In this document: piece by piece, positions 48,050 to 58,501 of the stretch
Position numbering within the stretch: the first letter of the stretch is position 1
Layout of the letters: each line of letters begins with the position of its first letter
DNA from: Bacillus sp. AFS006103
GTDB taxonomy: Bacteria > Bacillota > Bacilli > Bacillales > Cytobacillaceae
Length of the DNA stretch: 64,000 nt
Reading direction: 5' to 3'
Assembly (NCBI GenBank): GCA_002559145.1
Contig: NTXX01000013.1
Location: 1 to 64,000, forward strand
The notes under the pieces: generated by a model
What the model was told of the DNA's origin: nothing
What the model saw: the letters and a program-made list of their open reading frames with translations, nothing else
Database searches by the model: none
Position numbers and translations under genes: made by a program

Positions 48050-49513
48050 TTATTTTGGACTATATTTGATATAGCCCACTTCTTCCACTAGCTTTTGGCC
48101 TTGTGGTCCTTGCATCCATTCGAGGAATGGTTGGATGGTGCTCACTTTTTTGTTGTCCTCCACTGTAATTGCATAGAGAGAGGCGGTGAATGGGTAGTTA
48201 CCACTCGCGATGTTTTCAGGACTAGGTGCAATCCCATTAATGGCAAGCAGTTTAATATCTGAATTGGCCTTCATTCCTGTTGCAAAAAAGCGAAAGGAAA
48301 AACCAATCGAGTTATCGTAGTTTCGGTAGTCCGCTACTTGTTCGATAATCCCGCCCATTCCTTCAGGCACATCTTCTTTTAAGGGCTTCATAATCGGTGT
48401 ATCGCCCATAATTTTCTCCAAAAGTGTTTGGCTTCCTGAATTTTCGGGGCGTTGAAAGGCAATAATTTTTTCGTTCTTACCGCCAAGTTTTGACCAGTTT
48501 TTTATTTTACCGGAGTAGATGTCTTTAATCTGGGCTCCTGATAAGCTATCAATTTTATTATCCGGATTGACAAAAAAGACAAACGCTTCCTTGCCAATTG
48601 GGGTCATGACAAGCTCTTTTCCTGCCTCTTGTGCCATTTGCTGCTGTTTCTTCGATGGCTCTGCACCGAAGTAAATATCGACATCCCCTGCTAAAAGCCG
48701 TTCGTAGGCATAAATAGTATTGGTAAAGGTAACGACTTCGCTTACCTCTTGAGAGACTTTTTCAATATTTTCATAGGTTGCATTCGCAAAGGCAGAGTAA
48801 ACCGGGAATGCAGCTTCTGCTCCATCTAATATAGGCATTTCACTTGGGTTTTCGATGGTAAAGGTTGAAGTCGTTTTTAGTTTTGGCAGGATATTATCTG
48901 GATTGTTTACATCATAAGGATAGAGGTCCGTACTAGAGTATCCTCCTCCATATTCGAAACCATAGGATGGCAAGACCGTTTGACTCCGGTGCCAATGAAC
49001 TGCCACACCCGTACCCATTGCAAGGATAAATACCATACCAACAGACAACAGATGCTTTTTATCAATGACAGGGAGCCTCCTCCCGTTCAACAAGGCAAAA
49101 AGTAAACCTAAAACAAAGGAAAGCTCATAAGCGAGCGGCGCCCCAAGAAATAATCTTCCCTCTCCCAAAAGGAGGGAAATAAAATAGATGGGTGCATAGG
49201 CAAGATGAAAGATACTATAATACAACCAAGCTTCTGCTCCGTAAAACCCGCTGCTAATCAGCATAAATACAGCCCACAGTATAGCTGTATAGGAGAGGGG
49301 AATAAGGAAAAGGATCAATTTCTCTGTTAATTTTTCCTGCTTCATTAGTTTCTTGCTAACTAGAAACCCAGCGAGCCCCCCAACGATAATCAGGGCGGGT
49401 AATGAGACCAAAAAGATATTATCAAACTCCATTAGTATCGCTAATTCTAAAAATGAGACCCCAAGTGGCACAATTCCAAAATACAATAATATGAACTTTA
49501 GTTTTTTCCCCAT
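48050..49513 (-). CDS. Membrane-anchored PstS-like substrate-binding protein
   Basis: The roughly 487-residue protein joins an N-terminal membrane region (about residues 5-185; some six or seven helices such as FILLYFGIVPLGVSFLEL and HLLSVGMVFILAMGTG) to an extracellular PstS-type phosphate-binding domain. The binding domain contains IYSGKIKNWSKLGG and RPENSGSQTLLEKIMG, the phosphate-loop segment of the family. Canonical PstS is a free lipoprotein, so the membrane fusion is unusual. No pst permease or ATPase genes are adjacent. ATG at 49513 follows GGGAGCGGGG; sixteen extra codons upstream are not needed. It may sense phosphate or bind another oxyanion. Confidence 0.8.
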   Translation of the reverse strand: MGKKLKFILLYFGIVPLGVSFLELAILMEFDNIFLVSLPALIIVGGLAGFLVSKKLMKQEKLTEKLILFLIPLSYTAILWAVFMLISSGFYGAEAWLYYSIFHLAYAPIYFISLLLGEGRLFLGAPLAYELSFVLGLLFALLNGRRLPVIDKKHLLSVGMVFILAMGTGVAVHWHRSQTVLPSYGFEYGGGYSSTDLYPYDVNNPDNILPKLKTTSTFTIENPSEMPILDGAEAAFPVYSAFANATYENIEKVSQEVSEVVTFTNTIYAYERLLAGDVDIYFGAEPSKKQQQMAQEAGKELVMTPIGKEAFVFFVNPDNKIDSLSGAQIKDIYSGKIKNWSKLGGKNEKIIAFQRPENSGSQTLLEKIMGDTPIMKPLKEDVPEGMGGIIEQVADYRNYDNSIGFSFRFFATGMKANSDIKLLAINGIAPSPENIASGNYPFTASLYAITVEDNKKVSTIQPFLEWMQGPQGQKLVEEVGYIKYSPK

Positions 49514-49668
49514 ATCCCCGCTCCCTTTCACCTTTGAAGTGATTATTCCGTCATATTTCATAGTGTAATTTTACACTTTTAGATAATATTTTACAACAGA
49601 TTAGTATTAAATTTCCAGATTCGTATGGGGGAACGATTCAATCAGTTATACATGAGAGTTCCGATTGT

Positions 49669-49706
49669 AAAAAAAGAGACCCTTCCGCATCGCGAAAAAG
49701 TCTCCC
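49669..49706 (-). terminator. Intrinsic terminator after the M20 amidohydrolase gene
   Basis: On the minus strand GGAGACTTTTTCGC pairs with GCGGAAGGGTCTC through several G-U pairs and is followed by TTTTTTTAC, about 27 bp after the stop. Confidence 0.8.
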
Positions 49707-49732
49707 TACTACCTACTTAAATTTAGCTATAA

Positions 49733-50968
49733 CTATTTTGCTAACATCGTTAATACCGTATCTAATAAAACATTTATCCCTTTTTCGCAATCTTCCCATG
49801 TTGTTAATTCTTCTTCACAGTGGCTTTTTCCGTTAATACTAGGTACAAACAGCATCGCCGTCGGAACGAAGCTGGCAATAAACTGTGCATCATGGCCGGC
49901 ACCACTGACCATTCTTCGATTAGAATAACCGAGTGACTGTGCTGACTCTTCTAGGAGCTGGCAGATTTCCGGCTCGAACCATACGGTGTCCCGCTCCCAT
50001 AATTTTGTTGTTTTAACCTCACAGCCTTCATTTAAAGAGGTTAAATTTGGAAGAGTCTCGATGAAGTCTTTAACCGTTTGGACAATCACCATGTCTTTAT
50101 GGCGTGCTTCAAGCGTAAAGACGACCTTATTCGGAATGACCGTGTGGATGCTCGGGTATACATTCACTCTGCCAATCGTGAAGACCAAATCTTCATCTAA
50201 AACGCTTAATCGCGTGCGGATTTCGTTAATTAAGTTATTAGTGGCAAACAGGGCATCTTTTCTCATATTCATTGGGGTTGTGCCGGCATGGTCAGATTCC
50301 CCTGTCACTTCAATCTCATAGCAGGCCATTCCCACCACGCATTCGACAACACCAATCGAGAGGGCCTCTTTTTCAAGAATTGGACCTTGTTCAATGTGAA
50401 GCTCCAAAAGGGCCGAGGCCCCTTTCAATCGATTCTCCACATTCCCTTCGTACCCGCTCGCTTTTAGGGCTTCCCCAAAAGTAACTCCCTCTGAATCTAT
50501 TTTATTTAGCATAGTAGACTTATCAAATTTACCGGATAGCACCCCAGAAGCCATCATCGAGGGCTCAAACCTGGCACCTTCTTCATTTGTAAAGTTAATA
50601 ATCGTAATCGGAATTTGTGGTTTGATTTGGTTCTCGACCAACGTTCGAACCACTTCTAAACCTGCGACAACCCCTAAGACGCCATCAAAACGGCCACCTT
50701 TTTTCACCGAGTCTAAATGGGAGCCAATAAGAATTGGCGGCTTGTCTTCAATACCCGCCAGTGTCGCATACATGCAGCCCATATCATCAACCGTGACCGT
50801 CAGTCCTAATTCCTCACAGCATAAACGGAAGTAATCCCTAACCCGAATATCTTCCATAGATAAGGACAACCGTGTTACTCCATTGTTCTCTGTCCGGCCA
50901 AAGTTTGCAAATTGCTCTAATGTCGTTTTTAGCCTTTCCCCATTAATCACTAACTTTTGTCGTTGCAT
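49733..50968 (-). CDS. M20-family amidohydrolase (allantoate/N-carbamoyl amino acid type)
   Basis: The 411-residue enzyme is a binuclear-metal amidohydrolase of the AllC/HyuC group, which removes carbamoyl or ureido groups from allantoate, ureidoglycolate or N-carbamoyl-L-amino acids. Zinc-binding GSHLDSVKKGGRFDG is near residue 80-94, followed by NFTNEEGARF near 125 and HIEQGPILE near 190. GAGHDAQF near 345 completes the set. ATG at 50968 follows AGGGAG; 53 in-frame codons upstream lack a ribosome site and family similarity. It is monocistronic with no other ureide genes nearby, so its substrate is undecided. Confidence 0.85.
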   Translation of the reverse strand: MQRQKLVINGERLKTTLEQFANFGRTENNGVTRLSLSMEDIRVRDYFRLCCEELGLTVTVDDMGCMYATLAGIEDKPPILIGSHLDSVKKGGRFDGVLGVVAGLEVVRTLVENQIKPQIPITIINFTNEEGARFEPSMMASGVLSGKFDKSTMLNKIDSEGVTFGEALKASGYEGNVENRLKGASALLELHIEQGPILEKEALSIGVVECVVGMACYEIEVTGESDHAGTTPMNMRKDALFATNNLINEIRTRLSVLDEDLVFTIGRVNVYPSIHTVIPNKVVFTLEARHKDMVIVQTVKDFIETLPNLTSLNEGCEVKTTKLWERDTVWFEPEICQLLEESAQSLGYSNRRMVSGAGHDAQFIASFVPTAMLFVPSINGKSHCEEELTTWEDCEKGINVLLDTVLTMLAK

Positions 50969-51188
50969 GATTAAACACTCCCTTTTTTTAATATGAGATT
51001 GTCTGCAATATTCAGAGGTGAAAAACGTAAATTCATTTGCAAAGGCCTTACGAGCCAATTTGTATTTATGTAAATATTCAGTTAATAATTTAATTATACA
51101 CCACGGACAATACCTGTCATTAGACAAAACAGCAAATCTTACCTACAAATTGTTTTATCATTTGTATGAATTAAAACATCGTTAAATA

Positions 51189-51249
51189 AAAATTGGTGTC
51201 AGGCACCACTCGTGGACAAATGTCCACGAACGGTGCCTGACACCAATTT
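51189..51249. repeat. Palindromic intergenic repeat, copy 7 (intact, extended)
   Basis: The arms AAATTGGTGTCAGGCACC and GGTGCCTGACACCAATTT flank CTCGTGGACA / TGTCCACGAA, giving a stem of nearly 30 bp. On the minus strand it begins about 22 bp after the mglC stop and ends in AATTTTTATTT, so it can terminate the mgl operon. Confidence 0.9.
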
Positions 51250-51270
51250 AACAGCAAACTATTAATCTAT

Positions 51271-52293
51271 TTATTTTTTCTTTGCGTGTTTGCGCATATC
51301 GAAGGCTACTGCGACGATGATGATTGCGCCTTTTACGATGAATTGGATGTATGGGCTTACGCCTAGGAAGGCTAGACCGTAGTTGATTACTTGGAAAATC
51401 AGTACCCCTGTGATAACACCAGGGACGGTTCCGATACCGCCTGATAGGGATACCCCACCGACGACGCAGGCTGCGATAGCATCTAGTTCATACATGTTAC
51501 CTGTGTTGTTTGTTGCACTACCTACACGTCCTGCTTCCAGTGTACCTGTTAAGCCGTATAGAAGACCGGCGATTGTGTAAATGATGATAAGATTTCTTGC
51601 TACGTTTACACCAGAAACCTTTGCTGCTTCCGGGTTTCCACCGATCGCGTACATATTTTTACCGAGTTGCGTTTTATTCCAAATCACCCAAATGATCAGT
51701 GATACGACGATTGCATAGATAATGAGATATGGAAATTCATATTGGCCAATTTTTATTCCGCGCTGTGCAAAAGTTGTAAAGGCTTTACTTAAACCACCAA
51801 TAGGCTGCGCCCCATATGGCGGGCGGTCAAAATAAATCGAAGTTAGACCGTAAACACCAATCATCATACCTAAGGTTGCAATGAATGGAGGCACGTGGAA
51901 TTTTGCTACAATGACACCGTTTAATGCTGCAATAAGACCTGTTGCTGCCATTGCAACCAAAATCGGAACAATTAGTGGTAATTCAGGCAGGTTCGGATAC
52001 ATACGATATGCATAATCGCCAGCCTGTAACATAGATGCTGAGATTACCGCTGCAAGTCCAACCATCCGGCCTGCTGAAAGGTCTGTTCCTGCTGTAATTA
52101 AGATACCGGCAACCCCAAGTGCGATAATAATACGCGAAGAGGATTGACTTAAGATATTAATTAAGTTTGTCATCGATAAAAAGTCTGGAGAAGCAGCGAC
52201 GATCCCGACAACAAGAAGAATTAAAACTACATAAATTACGTTATCAACAAGCCATTTAGACATGTTTGATTTTTTCGAAGCCTGAGTATTCAT
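51271..52293 (-). CDS. mglC: Galactose/methyl-galactoside ABC transporter permease
   Basis: The 340-residue membrane protein is the single permease type of a CUT2 importer and acts as a homodimer. It has about ten helices and the BPD_transp_2 landmarks GVAGILITAGTDLSAGRMVGL near residue 58-78 and IGGNPEAAKVSGVNV near 215. Neighbours identify it as the channel of MglBAC. It starts 11 bp after mglA and is the last gene of the operon, followed by the palindromic repeat hairpin. Confidence 0.92.
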   Translation of the reverse strand: MNTQASKKSNMSKWLVDNVIYVVLILLVVGIVAASPDFLSMTNLINILSQSSSRIIIALGVAGILITAGTDLSAGRMVGLAAVISASMLQAGDYAYRMYPNLPELPLIVPILVAMAATGLIAALNGVIVAKFHVPPFIATLGMMIGVYGLTSIYFDRPPYGAQPIGGLSKAFTTFAQRGIKIGQYEFPYLIIYAIVVSLIIWVIWNKTQLGKNMYAIGGNPEAAKVSGVNVARNLIIIYTIAGLLYGLTGTLEAGRVGSATNNTGNMYELDAIAACVVGGVSLSGGIGTVPGVITGVLIFQVINYGLAFLGVSPYIQFIVKGAIIIVAVAFDMRKHAKKK

Positions 52294-52304
52294 ATCTATT
52301 CCTC

Positions 52305-53810
52305 CTAATACAAAGCTGCTAATTGCATGATTTTTTCCTGAGATGTTGTGGCCGTCTCAACAATTCCGGCTGCTTTTCCATTACTCATTACTAAAATTCG
52401 GTCTGTTACACCCAAAAGCTCAGGCATTTCGGAAGAAATCATGATAATCCCTTTTCCTTCTGCGGCTAATTGGTTAATGAGCTGATAAATTTCAAACTTT
52501 GCTCCTACATCAATACCCCTTGTGGGTTCATCCAATAATAAAATATCTGGTTTCGTTAGGAGCCAGCGACCAATAATTACCTTCTGTTGGTTACCGCCTG
52601 ATAGACTTCCAATGGATGTCTTTTGGGAAGGTGTCTTTACTTTCATGGAATCAATTACCCACTGGGTATCATCGGCCACTTTCCGATCAGATAGAAAACC
52701 GCTTTTTGTTTTATATTGTTTCATGTTTGAAATGATTGAGTTAAAGCTAATGCTAAGTTCAGGGAAAATACCCGTTGATCTTCTTTCTTCCGTCACTAGG
52801 GCAAAGCCATTTTTGATCGCTTGCTGCGGGGAATGATTTTTAACAGCCTTGCCATTTAATTCAATCTTTCCAGCTGTTAGCGCCCTCATCCCAAATAAGG
52901 CTTCTACGACCTCGGTCCGTTTCGAACCAACCAATCCGGCAATACCTAAGATTTCACCCTTTTTTAAGTCAAAGCTCACATTAGAAAAAGAAGGCTGTGT
53001 TTCTGCTGTCAGGTCAGTAACCTTCAATATTAATTCGCCTGGCTTGTTTATTTTTTCAGGGAAGCGTTGTGAAAGGTCTCGTCCTACCATCAATTTAATA
53101 ATTTCATCGGTTGTTAGGCTTTTAGAACTTTTTGTTGCGATATACTGACCATCACGCATGATTGTTACTTCGTCGGAAATCTTTAAGATTTCCTCCATTT
53201 TGTGTGAAATATAGATAATTGCTACATTCTCACTTTGAAGCCTTTTGATGATTCTGAACAGGTGATTTACTTCCGTCTCAGTTAAAGATGATGTTGGCTC
53301 ATCCATGACGATAATTTTGGAATGGTAGGAAACAGCTTTTGCAATTTCGACCATCTGCATTTCGGAAACAGAAAGCGTACTTACCTTACTGCGTGGATCA
53401 ATACTGATATCCAGACTTTTAAAAATAGCTGCTGTATCCTGGTACATTTTCTTTTCATCGATAAAAATGCCCTTCTTCGGATAACGACCCAGCCAAATAT
53501 TATCCATAACATTTTGTTGACGTACCTGATTTAGTTCTTGGTGGACCATGGAAACACCGTTTTCAAGTGCTTGCTTCGAATTGGCAAAAGAAATTTCTTT
53601 CCCGTCAAAGAGGATTTTGCCCTCGTCCATCGAGTAAATCCCAAATAAGCATTTCATTAACGTTGATTTCCCTGCACCGTTCTCGCCCATTAAGGCATGC
53701 ACCGATCCGGGTTTTACTTTTAGTGAAACATTGTCTAAAGCGAGTACCCCCGGGAACCTTTTGGTTATATTAAGCATTTCTAGTAAATTAGTTGTACTTG
53801 ATTCTGACAT
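52305..53810 (-). CDS. mglA: Galactose/methyl-galactoside ABC transporter ATPase (two domains)
   Basis: The 501-residue ATPase has two fused nucleotide-binding domains, as in CUT2 sugar importers. The first has Walker [10 protein letters not shown] near residue 42, signature LSVSEMQM near 143 and Walker [11 protein letters not shown]. The second has a degenerate Walker A ([10 protein letters not shown] near 285), signature LSGGNQQKV near 400 and [10 protein letters not shown]. The asymmetric second P-loop is normal for MglA/RbsA. GGAGG precedes ATG. It is separated from mglB by a 332-bp spacer holding a Bacillaceae repeat. Confidence 0.93.
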   Translation of the reverse strand: MSESSTTNLLEMLNITKRFPGVLALDNVSLKVKPGSVHALMGENGAGKSTLMKCLFGIYSMDEGKILFDGKEISFANSKQALENGVSMVHQELNQVRQQNVMDNIWLGRYPKKGIFIDEKKMYQDTAAIFKSLDISIDPRSKVSTLSVSEMQMVEIAKAVSYHSKIIVMDEPTSSLTETEVNHLFRIIKRLQSENVAIIYISHKMEEILKISDEVTIMRDGQYIATKSSKSLTTDEIIKLMVGRDLSQRFPEKINKPGELILKVTDLTAETQPSFSNVSFDLKKGEILGIAGLVGSKRTEVVEALFGMRALTAGKIELNGKAVKNHSPQQAIKNGFALVTEERRSTGIFPELSISFNSIISNMKQYKTKSGFLSDRKVADDTQWVIDSMKVKTPSQKTSIGSLSGGNQQKVIIGRWLLTKPDILLLDEPTRGIDVGAKFEIYQLINQLAAEGKGIIMISSEMPELLGVTDRILVMSNGKAAGIVETATTSQEKIMQLAALY

Positions 53811-53924
53811 GAGCGAACCTCCTCTGAAACCATTTAGAAAAATATGAGATACTCCACTGGATGCCTCTCAAACTTTTAAAGAGAGTAATAATTTTTTGCG
53901 GTATCCGGCTCCATTTTCTTGGAG

Positions 53925-54145
53925 TCTTACCCCGAACGAAGGAAAAGCGTCCGCTTTTCCTTTGTTCGAGGAGCGCCAAGGGGCAGAGTGCCCCCGGACA
54001 GGCGCTTCTGTCTTTCTTACAGTCTAGCTGCAGCGCCTAGGGGCTCGCAGGTCTACAGCCAATCCGTCAAGAAGGTTAAAGAGCAACCTTCTCGCCGGCT
54101 CGTCTTATGCCTGTCGCCCCTGGACAAGGCGCTTCCGCTTTCTTA
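53925..54145. repeat. High-copy-type Bacillaceae intergenic repeat between mglB and mglA
   Basis: The segment is far more GC-rich and structured than its surroundings. It contains a 16-bp hairpin GAAGGAAAAGCG / CGCTTTTCCTT inside CGAAC...GTTCG, an AGAAGGTT / AACCTTCT hairpin, and long-range arms AGCGCCTAGGGGC and GCCCCTGGACAAGGCGCT. The edge blocks (GTCTAGCTGCAGCGCCTAGG; CGCCCCTGGACAAGGCGCTT) are ones I recognise from memory as a recurrent intergenic element of Bacillus-type genomes, without a name. Its right edge provides the bases right after, and including, the mglB stop codon. The remaining 53811-53924 has only the mglA ribosome site. Confidence 0.75.
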
Positions 54146-55207
54146 TTTGTATGCGTCTCTACCCACTTGGATATTTTCTTTTGTTACTTCGATGTAAGGA
54201 ACACGAACGGCTTTTTTATCATCAAGTTTCCACTCAGTTCCGTCTAAAACATCCTTACCATTAGCTGCATTTGCTGCTAAATCAATCGTTGCTTTCCCTT
54301 GGTTTTTCGCGTCATTTAAGATTGAACCAACCATTTTGCCGCTTTCGATCATTTCAAGTGCTTCTGGAATCGCGTCAACACCTACAACTGGCATGAACTT
54401 GTCACCAGAGAAGTAACCTGCTTTTTCAAGGGAAGCAATTGCACCTAATGCCATACCATCGTTGTTAGCGATAACGAATTCAATTTTTTCATTGTATTTT
54501 GCAATCCAAGCATCCATTTTCTCAGTAGCTTTCATTGCATCCCACATTGCTGTATCCATTGCTAATTCTTCTACTTGGATGCCTTTTTCTTTTACAGTAT
54601 CAATAGCAAACTTTGTACGTGCTTCTGCATCTGGGTGTCCTGGCTCACCTTTAAGTAAAACGTATTGAAGCTTGCCATCTTTATTTTTGTCATATTTATC
54701 TTTGTTAGCTTCCCATGCTTTTGCGATCAGTTCACCTTGAAGGACACCTGATTCTGAAGATGTGGTTCCAACATAATAAGCTTTATCATAGCCAGTTAAT
54801 ACAGTTGCATCCGGCTCTTTGTTAAAGAAGATCACCGGAATATCTTTAGCTTTCGCTTTGTCTACAATCGTTTGCGCTGCTTTTGGATCCACTAGGTTAA
54901 TAGCTAGTGATTTTGCTCCTTTGGCAATAAGTGTGTCAACTTGCTCAATTTGTTTGGCTTGGTCGTTTTGTGAGTCATTCAACATTAACTTTACTTTATC
55001 TTTTGCTGCAGTATCCATCGCACGGCGTACATAGGACATAAAGTTATCATCAAATTTGTAAATCGTCGCACCCACTGCCGGTAGCGCGTCGCCCTTGTCT
55101 TTTCCAGAATCTGTACCGCTGGTTGAATTACTACTGCAGCCTGTAGCTAATAGAATGCTAGATGCAACCGTTAAAGATAGAATTAAACCTTTTTTCTTTT
55201 TAAACAT
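54143..55207 (-). CDS. mglB: Galactose/methyl-galactoside-binding lipoprotein
   Basis: The 354-residue lipoprotein captures galactose or glucose for MglAC. Its signal peptide has lipobox LLATGC (Cys near residue 24). The segment [18 protein letters not shown] near 74-91, [14 protein letters not shown] and [11 protein letters not shown] follow E. coli MglB closely, including ligand-contacting Asn and Asp residues; [14 protein letters not shown] near 245 and [12 protein letters not shown] near 275 complete the family pattern. AAGGAG precedes ATG. It is the first gene of the operon, downstream of a candidate regulator palindrome at 55331-55361. Confidence 0.94.
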   Translation of the reverse strand: MFKKKKGLILSLTVASSILLATGCSSNSTSGTDSGKDKGDALPAVGATIYKFDDNFMSYVRRAMDTAAKDKVKLMLNDSQNDQAKQIEQVDTLIAKGAKSLAINLVDPKAAQTIVDKAKAKDIPVIFFNKEPDATVLTGYDKAYYVGTTSSESGVLQGELIAKAWEANKDKYDKNKDGKLQYVLLKGEPGHPDAEARTKFAIDTVKEKGIQVEELAMDTAMWDAMKATEKMDAWIAKYNEKIEFVIANNDGMALGAIASLEKAGYFSGDKFMPVVGVDAIPEALEMIESGKMVGSILNDAKNQGKATIDLAANAANGKDVLDGTEWKLDDKKAVRVPYIEVTKENIQVGRDAYK

Positions 55208-55330
55208 GTTGTCATTCTCCTTTTACTATTTAGTAAAGACTCTGGTAAGGCAGCATGACTGCTCCACTTAACCTTGGTGTAAGCCCTTACACATATGTTA
55301 GCATGGGGGGAATCCCCGCAATAGGTCAAA

Positions 55331-55378
55331 AGTCTAGCATAAATTTGTGATTATCTAGACTTTTTTGCAAACGCTTTA
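55331..55378. promoter_or_regulatory. Inverted repeat and partial cre upstream of mglB
   Basis: AGTCTAGCATAA...TTATCTAGACT (55331-55361) is an imperfect 31-bp inverted repeat about 125-155 bp before the mglB ATG. It sits immediately downstream of the regulator gene and is a plausible binding site for that AraC-type regulator. TTGCAAACGCTTTATT (55363-55378) matches the cre consensus except for its last CA. Together they suggest induction by the sensor system and partial carbon repression. Confidence 0.5.
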
Positions 55379-55404
55379 TTTTTCAGTGCTACAATTGACC
55401 TCGA

Positions 55405-55442
55405 ATTAAAAATGAGACCAATCACAGCTAGGATTGGTCTCA
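55405..55442 (-). terminator. Intrinsic terminator after the mgl-linked response regulator
   Basis: On the minus strand GAGACCAATC pairs perfectly with GATTGGTCTC over an 8-base loop and is followed by ATTTTTAATT, 14 bp after the stop. Confidence 0.92.
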
Positions 55443-55455
55443 TCGGTGAAATCTA

Positions 55456-57042
55456 TTAACTTACGGTTACTTTTCGAAATTCAGTAGGTGATAAACCTGT
55501 GTGCTTTTTAAAGACGCGGCTAAAATAGTTTGGATCCTTGTATCCAATCGAGTAGCATATTTCCTTCAAGCTTTTTCCCGGGTCCACCATCTCAGCCTTA
55601 GCACGATTAATTCTTATTTCCGTCAAATAATCAATAAAGGTCATCCCGAAGCGATCTTTGAATAATTTACTAAAATAATAGGGACTAAGCTCCACGTATT
55701 CTGCCGCTGATTCCAAGGTAATTGACTCTGCATAATGCCTTTCGATATACTCCTTCGCTTTATGAAGCATACCCTTTGCATGATTGTTCCGCCAAATCTG
55801 AACATGATGGACGACCGACAACAAATGGGCTTTCCCCTTTTCGAAAATCGCCATGATGTCTTCAGAAGCTTCAACTGTAGGTGTTCGTTCATAGCTAATC
55901 CCCAAATCATGGAGCATTCGAGAAACGAGAATAAACAATTCATCAAAGGACTTTTTCACGAGGGAACCATTTGTACTCTTTTCCTCAACCAGCATCTTGG
56001 CAAACGATTCAAAAATAAACAAGACTTGATTGACATCTCCCTGCCGAACGGCTTCTAATAGCTTCTTCTCAGTCTCTAACACTTCAGATGAGGACGGCAG
56101 TTCAGCCGAACCTTGTTTAACCGCAAATAAATACTTACGATTCGAAGTTTTTGCGAGTTGCTGCAAGGCCATATGCGCTTCGAGATAGGATTTATTTAGC
56201 TCATGGGCATGGTTATATGGCAGCCCAACCCCAATCCTCAACTCGGCATTAAATCCTTTCTTTTCAAAAATACGGTTCAATTGATCGATAATCATCTGGG
56301 CATTTGTTTTAAGATGAACCTTTTCTATAGTCTTTTTAGTAAGGAATAACACAGGAACCTGCAAATCGGTTAACGGTCCAACCATCATTTCCTGGTTCAT
56401 CCCGACTGAATGAAGGGTATCTTTCAGCCACAGATACCAATTCTGTTTTTGATCTATTGATATTTCGGTCCCTCCTTTAGGACGGAGCAAAAACAGCATA
56501 ATATACCCTGAAGTAATTTCAACTCCAAGCAGCTGACCCCATTCATCAAAAGTGATATCCTGAACTTGATTCACTAATACAGTCGATACCCATTCCTTTT
56601 GCGCGATTGATACCGCACGGTCCAGGTTTTGGCGCAAGTTATGCTGCTCTTCTCGCTGCTTACTCTCCTCAAAGATCTCACTAGAAACGCGCTCTAATGC
56701 TGCAAGAATATCTTGCTTTCTGCTAGGTTTTAGGATGTATTCCTTCACACCCTGCTGCATCACTTCTTTTGCATACTCGAACGTATTAAAGGCGGAAACC
56801 ATGATAAAACGAATACTTGGATCCATTTTCCTAATGGCTTTAACAGCCTGAACCCCATCAATTCCAGGCATTTTTATATCCATGAAAATAATATCTGGCC
56901 GATGTTCTTGCGCCATTTCAATTGCTAACCTACCATTAGGGGCTTCCCCTATGACAAGTACGTCCCCAGAAGAACTGTTTATTATTTTTGTTAGAGCTGT
57001 CCGCTCTAACACTTCATCATCCACTATTAGAATTTTTAACAA
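55456..57042 (-). CDS. AraC-type response regulator linked to mgl
   Basis: The 528-residue regulator has an N-terminal receiver ([11 protein letters not shown] near residue 7; phospho-Asp in IIFMDIKMP near 56; ILKPSRK near 105). A long middle region of unknown fold (about 130-415) may integrate further signals, and the C-terminal AraC double helix-turn-helix contains [13 protein letters not shown] and [12 protein letters not shown]. It overlaps the kinase gene by 26 bp. With the kinase and binding protein upstream it forms a three-component sugar sensor that should activate mglBAC. Confidence 0.92.
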   Translation of the reverse strand: MLKILIVDDEVLERTALTKIINSSSGDVLVIGEAPNGRLAIEMAQEHRPDIIFMDIKMPGIDGVQAVKAIRKMDPSIRFIMVSAFNTFEYAKEVMQQGVKEYILKPSRKQDILAALERVSSEIFEESKQREEQHNLRQNLDRAVSIAQKEWVSTVLVNQVQDITFDEWGQLLGVEITSGYIMLFLLRPKGGTEISIDQKQNWYLWLKDTLHSVGMNQEMMVGPLTDLQVPVLFLTKKTIEKVHLKTNAQMIIDQLNRIFEKKGFNAELRIGVGLPYNHAHELNKSYLEAHMALQQLAKTSNRKYLFAVKQGSAELPSSSEVLETEKKLLEAVRQGDVNQVLFIFESFAKMLVEEKSTNGSLVKKSFDELFILVSRMLHDLGISYERTPTVEASEDIMAIFEKGKAHLLSVVHHVQIWRNNHAKGMLHKAKEYIERHYAESITLESAAEYVELSPYYFSKLFKDRFGMTFIDYLTEIRINRAKAEMVDPGKSLKEICYSIGYKDPNYFSRVFKKHTGLSPTEFRKVTVS

Positions 57043-58501
57043 GCTCGCGTCCCCCTTTTACAACCCTAGGAACAGTCAGTCTAAAATTTGTCCCGTGCAT
57101 AGGTTTGGATTCAATCTCAACAATGTCATTTCTCTGATAAAAGAGCTGCAGCCTTCTGATTACATTTTTTACGCCAATACCATTGGAGTGACTTTTTGAT
57201 TGATCCGGTTCGAACCCCTCTTCTGGTTCGGTACCTTCTACGTATTTAAGCAATCTTTTTTTAGTTCTTTCATCCATCCCCATCCCATTATCAATTACTT
57301 CAACATTGACCCGGTCATTATTTAGGTAAATACGAAGCCTGATTATTCCATCTTCTTCGTAGGATTCTACCCCATGAATGAAGGCGTTTTCGATTAAGGG
57401 CTGCAGAATTAAACTAGGGATTTCAATATCTAAACAATCATCCTCGATGTCTGTTATAAAAGTAATCCGTTCCCCAAATCGTGTTTGTTGGATGTAAAAA
57501 TACTCTTTGACAATCCTTACTTCATCTCTAAGCGTGGAAGCTTTATCAAAATCACTCAAGTTGTAACGCAGGATAGCAGCCACTGCTTCTATTAATCGTG
57601 AAGTTTGTTCCGCTTCTTCCAAATAAGCCATTTTTGAAACCGTATTCAAAGTATTGAATAAAAAATGAGGATTAATTTGGTTTTGCAGGCTTCTTAACTC
57701 TAATTCCTTTAGAAGCTTATCTAATTCTGACTTTTGCTTAATTTCCGTTACCAGCTGTCGTAAATTGGTTCGCATTTGATTGAAGGTTTCCGTTAACGGC
57801 TTTAATTCATCTTTTGTTGTTACCTTAATATCCTCTCCTGCCAAATTCCCTTTCGAAATTTCCTTTGCAGCCTCTGACAACAGACTAATCGGTTTCGTAA
57901 TCCCTCCTGAAATCCATAAAGCTAGCAATGTGCTGAGGAAAAAAGCTGCCGTAAAAAGAGAAATGGACAAGAGCTTGTAGTAATGGTTTTGCTTTTCCAT
58001 TTGAGCATAAAAATTTTGATAATCCGTCAGTTTATTATTTAACAGCGCAAGGGTACTTTCTTGAAGGAAGGCAGCGATTTTCAAGACTCCATTGAAATGA
58101 TTAGAATAGCTGTTAATATCATCCTTCTGGAAAGAGCCTACGGTTGCATCACATTCATCCAGAAAACTATCAATCATATTTTTATAATTTGTCATGGTGA
58201 TGTCATGGCTGTTCATTTCCTCACTCAGGCGCTTTTGGTCTTTAATTAACTTGAGCTTTTCCTTTTTATAATCCTTTAGATAAGAAGTTTCCTTATCTAG
58301 GAGATAGCCACGGAGATTTTCTGTTATTAAATTCGTCCTCTTTGAAATATCATTCAGCAGGAGAAACCGTTCAAAGCTTTGATCATATTCAATCACAAGC
58401 TTTTCACTGCTGTTATAAAAAAAGAACCCAACAGAGGTTAACAAAACAACCAGGACGATGAAATAAAGGAGTAATTTTGATTTAATCCTAAATAGTATCA
58501 A
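57017..58501 (-). CDS. Sensor histidine kinase of the mgl-linked three-component system
   Basis: The 494-residue kinase has a first helix near residues 8-28, an external helical domain of about 145 residues, a second helix near 178-197 ([19 protein letters not shown]) and a HAMP domain. The H-box region is [14 protein letters not shown] near 275, followed by an HATPase domain ([18 protein letters not shown]). It is of the YesM/LytS class. It overlaps the upstream binding-protein gene by 4 bp, implying that the protein detects ligand through that partner. Confidence 0.92.
   Translation of the reverse strand: MILFRIKSKLLLYFIVLVVLLTSVGFFFYNSSEKLVIEYDQSFERFLLLNDISKRTNLITENLRGYLLDKETSYLKDYKKEKLKLIKDQKRLSEEMNSHDITMTNYKNMIDSFLDECDATVGSFQKDDINSYSNHFNGVLKIAAFLQESTLALLNNKLTDYQNFYAQMEKQNHYYKLLSISLFTAAFFLSTLLALWISGGITKPISLLSEAAKEISKGNLAGEDIKVTTKDELKPLTETFNQMRTNLRQLVTEIKQKSELDKLLKELELRSLQNQINPHFLFNTLNTVSKMAYLEEAEQTSRLIEAVAAILRYNLSDFDKASTLRDEVRIVKEYFYIQQTRFGERITFITDIEDDCLDIEIPSLILQPLIENAFIHGVESYEEDGIIRLRIYLNNDRVNVEVIDNGMGMDERTKKRLLKYVEGTEPEEGFEPDQSKSHSNGIGVKNVIRRLQLFYQRNDIVEIESKPMHGTNFRLTVPRVVKGGRELVKNSNSG

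Noticed and set aside
50969-51127. N-terminal extension of the M20 amidohydrolase by 53 codons
   Set aside because: No ribosome site precedes it and family similarity begins after the ATG at 50968.
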